Notes: generated by a model not told the origin, from the sequence alone. Positions 46,237-59,591 are shown, counted from the stretch's first letter. The stretch is 64,000 bases of DNA from Progne subis subis (GCA_022316685.1 JAKJHU010001332.1:1-64000); one strand, 5' to 3'. Numbers and translations are program-made.

Positions 46237-47102
46237 ATAGTAAAGCACAGAACACAACCAAGCCAATGATTAATCAAAAATTTAACTGAGCTTTGGCACA
46301 AAATATTGTTAAGTCGTGCAAATTTTCATGCAGATTTCACCAGCAGAAACAACACAAAAACCTAAAACCATCACTGTCTGTGGCTAGGTAGGAGATCTAG
46401 AGAAAAGGATCCTTGCAATCATTTCACTTTATTGCTGATGCCAGGATCCAGTTTTGAGTGAGTTGGAATTTCTGTGCTGAGTTTTTTAAAACTTATTTTT
46501 GAAAAATTCTGTTTTGTATCTGGATGAGTGAAAACTTCCTAACTTACACTGAAATCTGAGGGTGAATCTCAGAGTTTCTCTGGAAGGAAAACTTGCAGAT
46601 TTCTCATTCTCCCTCACATTTTGTCCTTTTTCTTTTCTGTAGAAAGATACCTGACATTCTAAGATGCCGGGTATCCTGACATCACCCGTGGGTGAAGCTG
46701 TAAATGTGCACCCACCAGAAAGTTGATGAAAGGCTCTTCTGACCTTGTAATTTCCTTGAGAAGGCTCAACTGAGGTTTTTATGAGCTGACAAATTACTGG
46801 AAAACATGTGACTACAAAGTCACTGAGGAACAAATTGGTATTGCTTTGTAATACAAGTATTAACAATTTGAAAAAATCCAGACTGCTCAGGCACAACCAT
46901 AGATAATATGTTTTTTTGGACAATGGAATGGCACAAAGAACTTATTCCAGTAGCTGGTTTCTGCTGGCATTTATTCTTCCTATATTTTGCTGGCTTTGAA
47001 AGTTGCATATTAGCATAGGTTTTCCCTCGTTATGTGAATATTTGTTAAAGCTTCTTGCTTAAATACTAATGATAGAAACAAACCTGCCTGACTTTGTGCA
47101 TG

Positions 47103-47108
47103 GAGGAG
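47103..47108. other. Target-site duplication, left copy (GAGGAG)
   Basis: Immediately precedes the TGTGGTGG end of the LTR. The same 6-mer follows the ATACA end at 47817. Six bases is the typical ERVK (betaretrovirus-like) duplication length. Confidence 0.75.
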
Positions 47109-47481
47109 TGTGGTGGTGCAGAACTGTTTTATTAGGTTTTTGTAAGAAGTTCATGTTATGGTTCATTTCACTGTATCCCCAATTTTGTATCCCTTTTGTG
47201 TCGTCTGTATAATAAGGTGTTTTGTGTCAATTATCCCACCCCTCACATGGCATGTAACATCCCTCTGCCCCCCCTCACTCTGGGGCAGCCTGTCTATCAC
47301 TCCAGGGGTCCCTCCCAGATTGCGAAACCTCAGGGAGAGGGCTTCAGGTGGATAGGTAGCCTGGGGGAATTCTTTTCCTCTGGAGGTGGTTGGTCCGAGG
47401 CTTGGGGGTGGGCACACCTTGTTACCCCCTGGATCCCCTGATTTGTTGTCTTGTTGTATCCTCCCTGGAACCCCTCCCCCG

Positions 47482-47488
47482 CTTATAA
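47482..47488 (+). promoter_or_regulatory. LTR TATA box (CTTATAA)
   Basis: Lies about 150 bp upstream of the poly(A) signal in a C-rich U3 (CCCCTCCCCCGCTTATAAGG). A start near 47510 would give a normal-sized R region. Confidence 0.6.
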
Positions 47489-47535
47489 GGGAGAGGAGGG
47501 AGATTGAAACTCTCTCCCAGCAGCTCTCCGAGCAG

Positions 47536-47565
47536 CTCCTCGCTCAGCTGCTCCTCGCTCAGCTG
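47536..47565. repeat. Two perfect 15-bp tandem units in the LTR R region
   Basis: CTCCTCGCTCAGCTG is at 47536-47550 and 47551-47565, within a longer stretch (47517-47620) rich in CAGCTC/GAGCTC words that could fold on itself. Confidence 0.85.
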
Positions 47566-47631
47566 CTCAGCTCCCAGCCTCTGAGCTCTCGCCTCTGAGC
47601 TTGGAGCTCTCTGCTTCTCAACTCTGGAGCT

Positions 47632-47637
47632 AATAAA
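47632..47637 (+). terminator. LTR poly(A) signal (AATAAA)
   Basis: Canonical hexamer followed within 30 bp by sequence suitable for a cleavage site. Defines the R/U5 boundary near 47655. Confidence 0.7.
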
Positions 47638-47816
47638 CATCTTTTAACCTGCTAAGCTGAGAGCCAGCCTTTTCTCTTCTGCTGCTGTTGACTGTCTCGA
47701 CATACGGGGTCCAACTGCTAAGCCGAAGCCGAAAGGAACTGGAAACATCTGTATCTGTGTTGACCGAGCTAGCCAGAGGTCATCTCCCGCCCGGAGCGGG
47801 GAAAAAACCAGATACA

Positions 47817-47822
47817 GAGGAG
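47817..47822. other. Target-site duplication, right copy (GAGGAG)
   Basis: Directly follows the LTR CA end. Identical to 47103-47108. Confidence 0.75.
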
Positions 47823-48054
47823 CACTGCAAGATCACCACTTCCATCAGAGTTGTTGGTGGAGCGATTAGGAAACCATCTGGCAGCACTGTGCAGTTAAAG
47901 TTGGAGTCAGCTTCGGCTGGCACCAGTACACATCAGTTGCCTTACTGACTTGCTCCATATGTGTCAATCAAGTTAGAACAATGTTAAAATCGATATGTTA
48001 AATCCACTAGCAAAGTGGATTTTTGATTCAAAGATCTGGTCAGCTGGTTTCACA

Positions 48055-48345
48055 GTCACAGAATGCTTTGTGTTGGAAAGGGTCTTGAAGATCATCTAGT
48101 TTCAGTCTCCCTGCCATAAACAGGGACACCTTCCACTGGACCAGGTTTCTCAAAACTGTATCACACCTGGCTTTGAACATTGCCAGGGAATGTGAAAACA
48201 CAGCTTCTCTGGACAACCCTGTTCCAGTGCCTGACCACCCTCTCAACAGTGGATTTATTCTAATACCTAATCTAAACCTACCCTCTTTCAGCTGAAAGCC
48301 ATTTCTGCTTGTCCTATCACAATATGCCCTGGAGCTGTGAACAGC
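48055..48345 (-). mobile_element. CR1 LINE fragment, 3' end
   Basis: The plus strand shows GTCACAGAATGCTTTGTGTT then GGAAAGGGTCTTGAAGATCA, the reverse complement of the CR1 terminus. It continues through CTGTTCCAGTGCCTGACCAC and CTTGTCCTATCACA to about 48345. 5' truncated and diverged. Confidence 0.93.
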
Positions 48346-49719
48346 ATCTCTTTAACGACAATTTTTTCACCAAGACCTTTAACCATTTCCCAGTTCAGGT
48401 TTCTACTAAATGATTGATAGTCTAAAAAATACAGATCTAGTTTTTCTTCTGTAGCTAAGTATAGAATGGCTTGTAAGTGCACCTGTTTTTTCATTTGCAT
48501 AGAACCTATGACACATTCCAGCCTCAGATGTATTTTGTAATAAAGGAATTTTAGATCATTTTCATTAGGTTGGATTGTTGATGTTGCTGCACTTATGTAG
48601 GTATTTATATGTAATTAAAATGAATGCAAAACACCACTCCTTCTACAGATGTTTTTATGTCTTACACACATTAGTCTCTCCCTTGTGAAATTCTCTGTGT
48701 AAAAGAGACCAGTAGTGTCTCACAACTCTTAACTTGTGTTCACATACTCTCCTAACCTTTTTCATTGAGCCCTTTACTCTAAATCTTATCTTATATTCTG
48801 GTTGGGTACACAGGCTGTGTTCTAGTATTTAAAATTATTCATGTTCTTGTATGAACAGCATAAATATTTAGGAATACACTAAAAGTGTGTTTTTCCTGGA
48901 TAGTCATGCATATTAATTTGAAACCAGTTTTTTATAAAACTGTGCTAAAATATGTAGATTTGCAGAATGCTCAGACTGAACAGAGATGTGTTTTAAACAT
49001 GACTAGAAACGATACTGGGAAACCTAACTCACAGTCTTTACACGTAACTGTACTGTGCTGTTTTTCACAACTTTGATGTTTTAGTTAGCTTCTGTCCATT
49101 CTAAGATTTATAAAACATGATTTCTGATAGAAGCCAGATCCATATACCAGTTAAGGGGATAGTTTTGTAGTAATCTCTAACACTGAGAAATGTGCTTTAT
49201 TCCCATTAAGAAAAAGCAAGAGTGTTTCTACAGTGCAGAAGATCAATTAGGTATAGCGACCAGACCTTGAATTTTAACCTGGTAAGTCTAGTTCTGGGAT
49301 GAATGACTACTCCAAAAAGCTACTATCAAAATGCAGGTTTTTGGATTGTTGCTGAACTTCTCACTGTGTTGTCAGGGTCACAGATTTCTGGTTGAAATTA
49401 TAACAGTAATCTGAACAACTCTGATTCCTTCCTCCTGGTTCCTGGAACAGTTTCACGTTCCAGGCACATTAAAGGAATTATGAGAAGGTGACAGATGATT
49501 ATTGATGTGTGGATGGCTTATTGTATACCTTTTGCATGGTGCATTTATTCCTTTTGTTTCTGACACCTATTGTCATTCCCTGACACCTGTTGGTGATATA
49601 AGGTACATTACACTTAGTACAGTAAGAATCTGCATTTGGTGGGTAAATGTCTTGGTTTTTCAGAAAATAAAAGCTGTATAATAATGGGTTTGTTTTCCTG
49701 TTCCTTCTGATAGAAATCC

Positions 49720-49721
<2 letters not shown>

Positions 49722-49747
<26 letters not shown>
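49722..49747. repeat. Poly(A) tract, A26
   Basis: Uninterrupted 26 A. An AATAAA lies at 49666-49671, about 50 bp upstream. No retrocopy body or flanking duplication was identified. Confidence 0.95.
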
Positions 49748-49750
<3 letters not shown>

Positions 49751-52700
49751 GCACTTTTACCACTTCAGGCTGTTAGTGGACTATCATAAAAAATTCTAAA
49801 TTAAGCTTTCCTGATGTAAACTAGGAATGCTGGGTTTGGATATTTAATTGGCCCATTCAACACTTGGACTCTGTAAAATTTTGATGTACAACACATGAGA
49901 GCAAGAGTTCATTTGGCTGTGTGCAAATGCTAACCATTAAGGTAAGCAAAAAGGAAAAGCTTTTTTTCCCCCTTTCTCTGCATATACCAACTCTTAACAT
50001 TAATGCTGTTCCATGAAATAAAAATGTCAAAAATAATGCAATTTGTTTTCCATGAGGAGTACCTCACTGTAGAAGTGATCAGCTGTTAGGATATATGAAG
50101 AGTGTCACATCCCTTTCTTTCCCTAGTCTTATTTTACCTCTCCCCTATTCAGATTGATTTCACCCCTGCCTGATTTTAACAAAAAAACTTGCCAGTCAAG
50201 GAATGTGCATTTTTAAAAAAACTTTTGTCTGTGGTGCTTGGCAAGTTGCAATATTTGTCCTTTCCCAACTCTTCATACCACAAATCTTCATGACCACTGC
50301 CCTTTTTTTTTTTTTCCCCCAGTGAATGCAATAGTCCTTTTGTACAAGCCTATCCCAAATATAAATTTAAAATAAGCTCAAAATAATCATGTGACTCTTA
50401 TGAGCATAACCTTTTGGTTGTGGGTACTCTTTATGTCCAGGGGGAAGGGACAGAGAAGGCTAGGAACAATTTAAGATTCCCATCCAATCTTGGCTTCAGA
50501 TACAGGGCTTTGTTAATGTTGAATTTGCTTTCTTGCTGAAAGGATGAAAAAAAGCCTTCTTGTCACCATAGATTAAATGCTGAATGACATCATTAGGACT
50601 CAACAAAATCCTGGGATCCTATGAAGCACTATTCTGCTTCTCGTTCTTCTTTGTCCCTTTTCCTCTTCTTCTTTTGTTTTCCTTTTTTAAATGGGAACAG
50701 TGATGTTCAAAGTCATTACATTGCTGGTGAGCCATTAAGTCACTCAGCCTTGTTTAAATAAGCGTATTTCACATAGACATACAGTCCAACAACAGTCATT
50801 GTCTCTTAAGACTGGATCCTGTTTGCTGAGCTACATTGCATATGCCTGCTTTCATTAAAAAGGTATCTTTAAAGGCTTGAAAAAATAACTGCTTTACAAA
50901 AAGTATGGAGAAAAGGGGACAGAATTTGAAGGCTTCTAGGGGGAAAACCGCACGCATCTTGCTGTCACTGTATTTACAGAACTTTCCTTTTGCTATAGGG
51001 TAGCATACAGGTGAAGGTCCTGATACTGTGAAGATTTATTTCTGGGATGAGTTTCTGGCTGTACACGTCATCTCGATTGAAGTAGGAGCTCTTATGGTAT
51101 TGGGATAAAAAGCTCTTCCAGAACTGGTGCCCTGAATAGTTAGGAATGTGATGACAGAAAACATTCCTCTGAAACTTCTCATTTATTTCTCTTCTCCTGT
51201 CAAATACCCTATAGCAACAGAGGGCATGGTGCTAATTCCAAGTTACCTCATTAAACTGAATATAATCACAACAGTGAAGGAGTGGGTTATGAATTATTTG
51301 CCACCAAAATAAAGTGACATGGATAATTAGGAGGGATTAACTCCATCATAAGGCTCTTACATCTTGTACTTTCAGTGAAGCAAATTCTAGGTATATGCAG
51401 ATGGTTTCATGACAAATTTTACCCCACTGTAATAAATGTGGTCTGATATTAAGGGTTTAGTGGCTAGTATTGCATCAGATAAGGAACCTGTCACTGATCT
51501 GATTCAGACATCACTTGGGTGGCCAGCAATATAGAGAGGATTATCTAGTAATGATATGCTGGACTGGGCTCAAGCTGCGCTACAGCCAGCTGCTGTGTTT
51601 GATCAGCTTTCCAAAAATATGGTCTGACTCAGCTGGTAATGTCTTTCACAGAGTTTTGTTTCAGACTGACTTGCATCATCTTTTAACTAAAGTATAAACA
51701 ACCCAATGCTTCATGATCACCCATGTAGGTCATACACTGCCTTCAAGTATTCCTCCTCTTTAGCTGCTTGAAGCTTTGTTTACATATTCTACAGAATGAT
51801 TAGTGGTGTTGTTTGGTGACCTCGTGTAATTTAGTTGGTACTGTTTCCACCTCTCTTGATGTCAGAAGGGCATGCTGTGGCATATGGTCAGGATGCTTGG
51901 TGGGCTCTGATCAGTCATTTACTTTCTTGTAATGCAAAGGCCTCTTTAGTCTGACACTTGTGCTGCTGTCAAAAGCAATAAGGGTCAGCAGTTCTGGTGA
52001 CAAACTAGTTTTGACAAGCTTAATGACCCCAGTGAAGAAAAGTCTGCAGCCTGGATAGCAACTGCAGAATAATTGGTTAGCTCAGCCAAACAAGAAGCAT
52101 GTTAAAATCCCAGCTCCTCTTTGGCAGGCCAATTACACCATTCAACAAAAGAGGTGGAAGGTTGCCATTAGCTTCTAAAGTGATACAAAAGCATCAGTAG
52201 GCTGTATTTCAATCAATTCAGTTTGCTTTGGTGGGATATCCGGAAACTAAAGGAAACAGCAGCCTTTCAAACAGTGTTCATGCTATACATTGTCAAAACC
52301 ATAGACAAATCTTCCTAAGAACCTTTAGACTTTTCTGGACAGTAGTGTCTTGCAATGTTTTAGGTAAGTATGTGTATGTTGATTTAGCTAGATGCAAAAG
52401 ACTTATTCAGGCTTTCCCCCAGTTTTCACTTTAGGATAAAGCAACCAAAATGAAGAAATTAAGTAATGTAACTAACAAAGTAAGAGCTAGCATGCAGTTA
52501 ATGGAGAGTGTTTAATATTTGATCTAAACGTGTCTTTTTCTAAAGAGAATGCAACCACTATAGGGACATAGCTTCAACATCAGCATCTCATAATGTATGT
52601 TCTTTTGTAATTACAGCATATGCTGTTAATAATGAGCATCAAAAGGTCACTGCTAGCAGAGCCGGAAATGATTATCAGATCTGAAGCCTTCTTATAAGTA

Positions 52701-55047
52701 AACACTAATAGAGGAAGCAAAAGGATCCATATTGCCATTTTACCAGCAGTATTATCATCACCAACATTCTTCTTCACTGCTGGGCTCTAGTTCCCCCTGT
52801 GAGTAACAGTGTTGAAAGTAAATCAATGAAACCGTCACTTTTTTCTGCGAATGGTCAATTTCCCAGGAGATGCACAAGTTGCCAGTGCAGTACATCCTCT
52901 TTGAGTTATCTCCAAGGTCTGAAACTCAATTGATCTTCAAAGAGAAACCATTCAATGGTTTCAATGCTTTATTAGCATATAAGATAGAAAGGGAAGAGCA
53001 GAATACAGACATCACAGGTGTTTTTCACTGTTCTGCTGGTACGACTGGAGGCAGTAAGTGCTCAGTCCAGCATGATCCATCCTGAGTCCACCCATTCACT
53101 TCAGCTTCTTGATTCTTCCAGATCTATAAAACCATGCCAGTTTTCCCCCCACTCTTCATCCTCTCCTTCCCACGCACTCCTCTTGTGCTACTGTTACCTG
53201 AAAATAAACTGGCCTCTCTATGAGGTTATTATTACAAACACCTATCAGATTTAATCCACTTAATGTATTTGTAATATAGATACCGGATTTGCTTACCCTG
53301 CCTTTGGACATCTGTCTAACAAGTTGGTAACCTTTTCCATAGCAGTGTTAACATAAAGTTATTTTGAAACAGATGCTCCAAAGAGGTGAAGTGCAATAAA
53401 GCTCCTCTGCTCTGTTTTTAACTGATTTTCTGGCATACATCAACATGCACTTTTAGCATTGCACTTGATTAGGAAATGAGCATAATCCAGGCTCAGAGTT
53501 AGTCTTCTCTTTCCATTAGCTAATGTAAACTTTATCTGCTATTCATTCTCAGTTAGTCCTTGTGTTGTGCAGTTATCTGTATTTTTATCATCTGGCTTTG
53601 TATTAATGGTACAAACAATTAAAGCAGAATAAAAGGTTTTTATTGGCAGTTAAGAAAAACCATGCACAATGGCTTTGTCCAACAGTACACAAATCTGTTG
53701 TAGCTTCTCTAAAGCATCCTTTCACAGTGGGAAAAGATTAATTTCAAAGACTATTGAATGCTGTAATGATTCACAGGGAATGAGGTAAATGTTAAGTTGC
53801 CCTGGGGAAATACATATTAAGAAGAATGTAGTATCCACCAAAAAGAGGAGGGAAAAAACCCCTGAATTCCACAAGGATAGTTGTTTACTGACTCATCCTT
53901 TTATTTTTCTTTGATGAAATTCGAAGTTTTTTAATTCTTGCTATCAGAAAATCGCACAGCTCACCCACTGTGCACCTGAATCTGCAGGTATTTGGGGTTT
54001 TTGTTCTCTTTGGCTGTGCTCACAAGCAATAAAAATTAGGTACAGTCACTAACCTGCTATTATCTAAAATGTCCTCTGGGTATTCCACAGCGAGTTGTGG
54101 TGTCAGACATACTACTTAAATAAATAAAGTCTAGTAATTCACCCACTGAACATTTCACTTGAGAAAGGGCGTATGTACTTGCCCTTAGTAATTATGTCAT
54201 ATGTACTGATCTTATTTTTCTTCCTGCCCCTATTTTATGGATCTCATTCTTCTGCATAGTGCTGCATGTTTTGGACTGGATTCTCTCATCCAAGCTTTGA
54301 GCTCACTCCCAAAGTGTTTTGCACCTGTAAAGTCAGTAAACCTTTTGAAGCTTCCTTGAAAATGATCTATTTCATGATAGGAACACGATCATTACATCAT
54401 AGGAACAAAACCATTACATTTATCAAGGCTTGTGATTATTCCACTGACGCCCTACATTTATTGCTGAATTAATAGCTGAAACGTCAGTTGCATGGTGAGA
54501 ACCGCTTCTGTGTAAAATGTATAAGAGACTTATCTTCCCATGCAGTGAAGGGAAGAAATGCATTCCTATATGCACTGGATGATCTATGCAATAGAGCAGA
54601 GAACCTGATTTAATCCTAAATTACACAGGATTTTTTTTCTGAATCGCTGCTATGCTACTTTTCTCTGGAGCCCCGGGAAAAGAAAAAGGTTCAACACAGA
54701 TCTAAAATTATCAGCATCTTTTATTACTAGTTAGAAGGTCTTCAGTGTTTTAGGTTGGTTGTGTGATCTAATGTTGTACGAATTATTTAACTTTATTAGA
54801 AAGATGGAAAATAAAAATATGTTCAACCCCGCAATGTATTAATTAGCTTATTCTTCAACTTTTCCTGTGTTAAATTTTTCATTGTTGGGCAGTTTTTTTG
54901 GCTCACACAAGGGAACTGTTTTTCATTTATGCCTCACAGTCCCTTCACCACAGGCTCTTTGTCACAAGGATTTCATTTGCATAAGGCAGCATTTCCGTAG
55001 ATGGGACCGAAATCCCCTATTACATGAGTGACTTAAATGAGTACAGG

Positions 55048-55093
55048 GATCCACATAGGTTTTGCATTGAGATCCACATAGGTTTTGCTTTAC
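55048..55093. repeat. 23-bp tandem duplication
   Basis: The units 55048-55070 and 55071-55093 both start GATCCACATAGGTTTTGC (18 identical bases). The ends differ (ATTGA versus TTTA). Recent local slippage or duplication. Confidence 0.9.
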
Positions 55094-58000
55094 CTTATCT
55101 TTTCTTTTTGGAAACTTGAATCTTTTAGTACCATCTGTGTGGCAGAAGAAATAACGACCCTGTAGTGAGTCAGAAAATACTGGCACTGGCATCTTCCTGA
55201 GCCAGAAGCTGTTGGCTGCTGAGCTCTTTAGAGACAAAAAAACATATTGTGCCCTAACCGCAGTTTTACAAGCAGCAAGTGTGTGCCAGCAGCTCTGCAG
55301 GGCACAGTCCAGCTCCAAGCCTTGCCTGGCCACGTTCAGACTGTATTCTCTGTGCTCAGCCTTGCTCTGAACTTTCCAAATCGAGGTCTAACCCAAATAT
55401 TTTTGCTCCCAGATTCTGCATCACATTGTTATCTCACTGGGGACAGTGTGAGTGAAGTGACTGTCGTTTGTCCCAACTGCACCCAGGCTCGTGGCCCTAC
55501 TCTGGCCAGGCCTGCAGTACAACCCTGACTGCCTTCACAATGTGATTTCTGCTGACACCAAATGTTTTCTTCTATCTGCTGTGAGACATATCTGCAAGAC
55601 ACAGGAGGTTCTGCTGCATGTAAATTGAGTTGCAGGTGATGCAGTGTGTACTCAACTTGTTGGAAGCAAGGGATGAGCTTTGCTGGCATTAAATGGGATG
55701 TTAGAAAGCTGTAAACCATTACCTGCAGTTTATGCTGCTTTCTTTCTATGGTTTGGTTAGATTTGGTTTTTGGGGATTTTTTGGTGTTTAGAGAGAGGAG
55801 GAAGAGGAGGAACAGCAGTCTTGTTTTATATCCTGTTGTATGTACATATTGGTTCTATGCATTTGGGTAGACTGCACCAAAGGAGGAAAATAACTTCTAA
55901 GGGTTTGCCTTTTCTTTTTGGCCTGTTATTACTGTCATGGGATCTCAGCAAAAATCTTTCTCAATTTGAGAAGGCACAAACAGGCAGGAGGATTTGCTGC
56001 CCTGGAAGGAAGATGGTGCCTGTTTCTGCTTTTAGCATTCCTTTTGACTTCCGTCTTTTTCATTGAATTACCTTTATTTTAATTTTAAATTCAAAGCATG
56101 ATGTTTAGGTTTTAGTAAATGCTTCTGCAAAGAAACAGTAAACAGTAAGCAACGCTTCTACCTTGCCCAACTTTTAACCTCTTTCGTTGGTTTCCTAATC
56201 CCTAACTCACACCCATCAGCCAGTTCTATTGGTTATTTTGAAAATTATTTTGCTTATGAAGCCACGCCACACTGAGGAACTGCACTGCCAGTAGACGAAG
56301 CATTGTCACCATCTTCTCACAGTCATGGCTTTTTGCTTCACATCCACGTGGCCTTCTGTCTTGCTCTTTTGAATCTGGAGTGCTTGCTCACCAGGTGGGT
56401 TTCTTTAAGATCTTGCTCTCTTTTCAATGCACAGGCTTATAAAATGTGGGAGTATTGTCTGAGTTGCCATGAATTTTGATATTTAGTTGCAGATAGTCAA
56501 AAGCCTATCTTCTGCTGGACAAATTCAATGAAGCAAAAAAGCTTCTTTGTGCCTTTATTCTTACACACTTCCCAGCAGGGCAGAAGATTAAAGAATGCAT
56601 ACTCCAGATTTAAAAATAATTTCTAATTTATGTTCTTTCTCCATAAATTTGGGGCTTAATCCTTTTTTTAAAGCTTTATATCTTTCTTTCTTGCCTTTTT
56701 TTTTTTTTTTTCCCATTTTTAACTGATTGATCAAACGGGCCCTAATTGAAAGCTGAGAGTGTTAAGCAATCAAGAACAGAAGACAGTTACTGGGCTTAAA
56801 AGTGTATTTTGGATCTTGATGGAAATTTTTATGTGGTTTACTTGTGGGGCAAGAAATAAATCTCTGTGTCTGTTTGCTATTGTGGTGGACTCCCACTGAT
56901 TAAAATTCAAGCCCTTTTGCCTTGTTTTCCACAACTGTTCTTTTCTGCGAGTGGTCTGTGTTTTGCCCTGAAAATACAGCTGTGTAAGTAGCTCTGATCA
57001 GAAGGGGAGAAAGTGAGGATTTTAAATGTTGAATTGTAGTATTGATTTCCCCTTTAACAGGGGACAAAAAGGGAAGAAGAGGGAAGGTTACATTGCTAAA
57101 CAGGTCAAATACATTTCACTCTAATCTTTTGGCTGCTTAGTTTAAATTACCTATTACAAATCAGAGTGCAGAGGCAAGTTCTTGATATGATTTTTAGACT
57201 AATTCAGCAGAATCCTGACATTAATGCCCTAGAAGGTGCTGCAGAGCAGTTCAGCCAGCAATATTATGAGTTGAGGCATTATAATTATCTTGGTTTATTA
57301 CCTAAGGATTGAGAAACTGCTTTTAATTTCACATTCCATGCATATTCAGAATTCTCACTGACTTCAGTGAAAGTGGGGTATATTTAAGTACTGCAGAATG
57401 AGGAGCTGGTTATTATGACCAGTATGAGCTGGCAGTAATGCAGCCATGCGAAGGTTGTTTAAGAATTCATTTTCACCCCATTTTAATTTGCTTAAGTTAT
57501 TGCCGAATAATAGATTTTGTAAAGTTTTCTGCTCCAGAACTTTTTTAGTAGCCATAGATGCTAATCTGGATACTTTTCAATAAAGCACCAATTAATCTGA
57601 TTTAAAAGAAATTGAGTTGTTTTTAAAAGTTCTGGAATTCAGAAAATAAACATGAAAATATTATTTTTTTTAAATTTTATTTGGGGTTTGTGGGGTGGCT
57701 TTTAAGTATTACAGAACATGTTTTGATTAAATATGCTTCAGAATGTTTAAGTGAGTGTGTTATAATTGTAACCCCAAATTAGCCATATCAAGTATTAGGA
57801 AACATTAAATATTGACTGATATAGCCTTGAAAGTAACTTCTGTATTATTTACTTGCATCCAAATAGTTAAAAGCATAACAAGGTAATATACTCCTGTTTG
57901 CTTCTTATGTACAATTGTCAGGATTAAAATTCTCATGAATGTCAGTGAGATGGCATTATCATGGTAGAGAGTATTATGAAACAGAGCTAGAAAAAATCAG

Positions 58001-59197
58001 TATGCATCGTGTCTGTTTTCCATAAGGATGGAAATCTGTAGTTAGTAGTATAGTTAGAGGATAGCCAAATAATTCTTATAGCTATGTATACAAGTATACT
58101 ATATGGCCATAGCTATAAAGATGCACAAGTTACAGTTTAAGGGGGAAAAAAAATACTAAAAAGCAGTGCAAGAAATAAAATTTTGAAATAATACCTATGA
58201 AGTTTTGGTCTCCATGATACATTTGTTATAAATCATAATTACTGGCAGAGGTTCTGCCAGAGTGTAACAGAAACAGTCCTTTCTCCATTATGAACTGAGT
58301 GGACCATGAATACACCATGGATCGAATAGCTTGAGCCTGTTAATTCCATAAAAAACATTCTAGAAGCACTATCTCTCTGATGGAAAAGACTAAAATAAAT
58401 TTAGACATACGAAATTTGCAAAAAGTTCTGTCCCCTGATGAGGTTTTTGTTGCATAATGGAGAATATCAGACTTTAGGGTCCTTGAAACAAACAGTGTGC
58501 TTCCTGTGTATCCCTGTGAAAGAGCATACTTGGAAAAAGATACTTCTCACACCATTACGTACTGGCACAGTTTAATCCTGTTATTTTCACAATATTCCAC
58601 TTGTATGTGTAAAAATTTTGTTTATGTTAGGGGTTACATATGATTGAGCCAATTTGGCAGAAGAAAATATTGCAGCAGATATGTAAATATTGTGTTAAAA
58701 TTAAGATAATTACCTTTTCAGTATATTGTTTGGTGCATTTTTTTGAGTGAAACTTGAACTTCTAAATTCAAGTCCAGTCTTGGCCAAGCAAATTTCCTTC
58801 TAGTAATGGTGCTTCTTCCAGTATGAATTGTGCTTTTTGTCTCAGGCACTTCAAGCTGGACACTGCTTAATGTATATAAGTAACCCATTAAATTATGCCT
58901 TATGCTTTTGCTTTAATAAAAACACTTTAACCAGGCCCTTGAAGTTACATTAGCATCAGTTTGTCAAAATTGGAACCAGTCAAGTTGGGCTTTTTTTTCC
59001 CCCAGGGTAACAAAAGTACATCATTTCTTTAGAAATTAAATTAGCATTTGTAGAGTTATTCTACTGTATCTTGGCATGGTTTCTACTGTACTTTTGGCAT
59101 GTTTGCATTTGACTGCAAGTGCTGCACTCAGGAACTATCAAATGGATCTCTTACTGTCCATTTTGCTCTTGACAGTGATCTAATGGCTTTTTTAATT

Positions 59198-59247
59198 AAA
59201 AAAAAAAAAAAAAAAAGGAAAAAAAAAAAAAAAAAAAGAAAAAGAAA
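59198..59247. repeat. Two A19 tracts separated by GG, with an A-rich tail
   Basis: A19 at 59198-59216, GG, A19 at 59219-59237, then GAAAAAGAAAG. It generates a poly-lysine artefact frame. Confidence 0.92.
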
Positions 59248-59591
59248 GTTAAGGTTTGACTTTTTAAATAATGGAGTTTACCAAGGGACCCTGTGCCAGA
59301 TAGCAGCTGGCTTTGTGTACATTTGCTGGGAATAAAAAGAACCTCATACCCAGATTTGTAAAACACCGTGCTGAAAGTTTTACAGTATCAGCTATGAGCT
59401 ATGCACCATAAGTGAGTTTACTGAGAACTGTCTTAGTGCTCTTCTGTCTGTAATATCCTTGTATCTATGAAACATGGCGATCAGATGTTAATATTCTCAA
59501 ATAACTGTAAGAAGAAATACTTTGTTAGTGTTTCTAGAACAGCAGGCATGTTTGTTTCAGTTTTTCAGTCCCAATTTGCGTGTTTATAAAT

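Larger units (their letters stand above)
42516..47102. other. Non-coding unique sequence, 4.6 kb
   Basis: No recognised gene. It holds an (AC)8 run beside an A26 tract (43281-43329) and a (GTTTT)-type run at 46197-46236. The longest frame outside repeats in the window, 145 codons on the minus strand at 46486-46923, has no recognisable domain. Confidence 0.6.
47109..47816 (+). mobile_element. Solo LTR, ERVK-like, well preserved
   Basis: The 708-bp element has TGTGGTGG...AGATACA ends inside a perfect 6-bp duplication. U3 is about 47109-47510, with a TATA-like CTTATAA at 47482-47488. R is about 47510-47655, ending after AATAAA at 47632. U5 is about 47655-47816. CpG dinucleotides are kept through R and U5 (for example CGACATACGGGG and CCCGCCCGGAGCGGGG), in contrast to the CpG-poor surroundings, which suggests a young or recently methylation-sheltered insertion. 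No internal retroviral genes and no second LTR, hence a solo LTR. The orientation follows from the TATA box and poly(A) signal. Confidence 0.88.

Noticed and set aside
46486..46923. Longest frame outside repeats, 145 codons on the minus strand
   Set aside because: No recognisable domain or motif, no splice or promoter context, and a length that random AT-rich DNA of this size can produce.
47088..47951. Alternative LTR boundaries using a CTGACTT repeat at 47088-47094 and 47945-47951
   Set aside because: The inner end would be CTTA rather than CA, whereas the GAGGAG pair gives exact TG...CA ends and the usual 6-bp length. The outer repeat is probably chance.
49666..49747. AATAAA followed by A26, as in a processed retrocopy
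   Set aside because: The signal is about 50 bp from the A tract, no coding or UTR body is recognised upstream, no flanking duplication was found, and CR1-rich birds rarely make processed pseudogenes.
54962..55528. Overlapping 123- and 93-codon frames on opposite strands
   Set aside because: No recognised family. The plus-strand product has scattered cysteines but no spacing I can match to a known domain.
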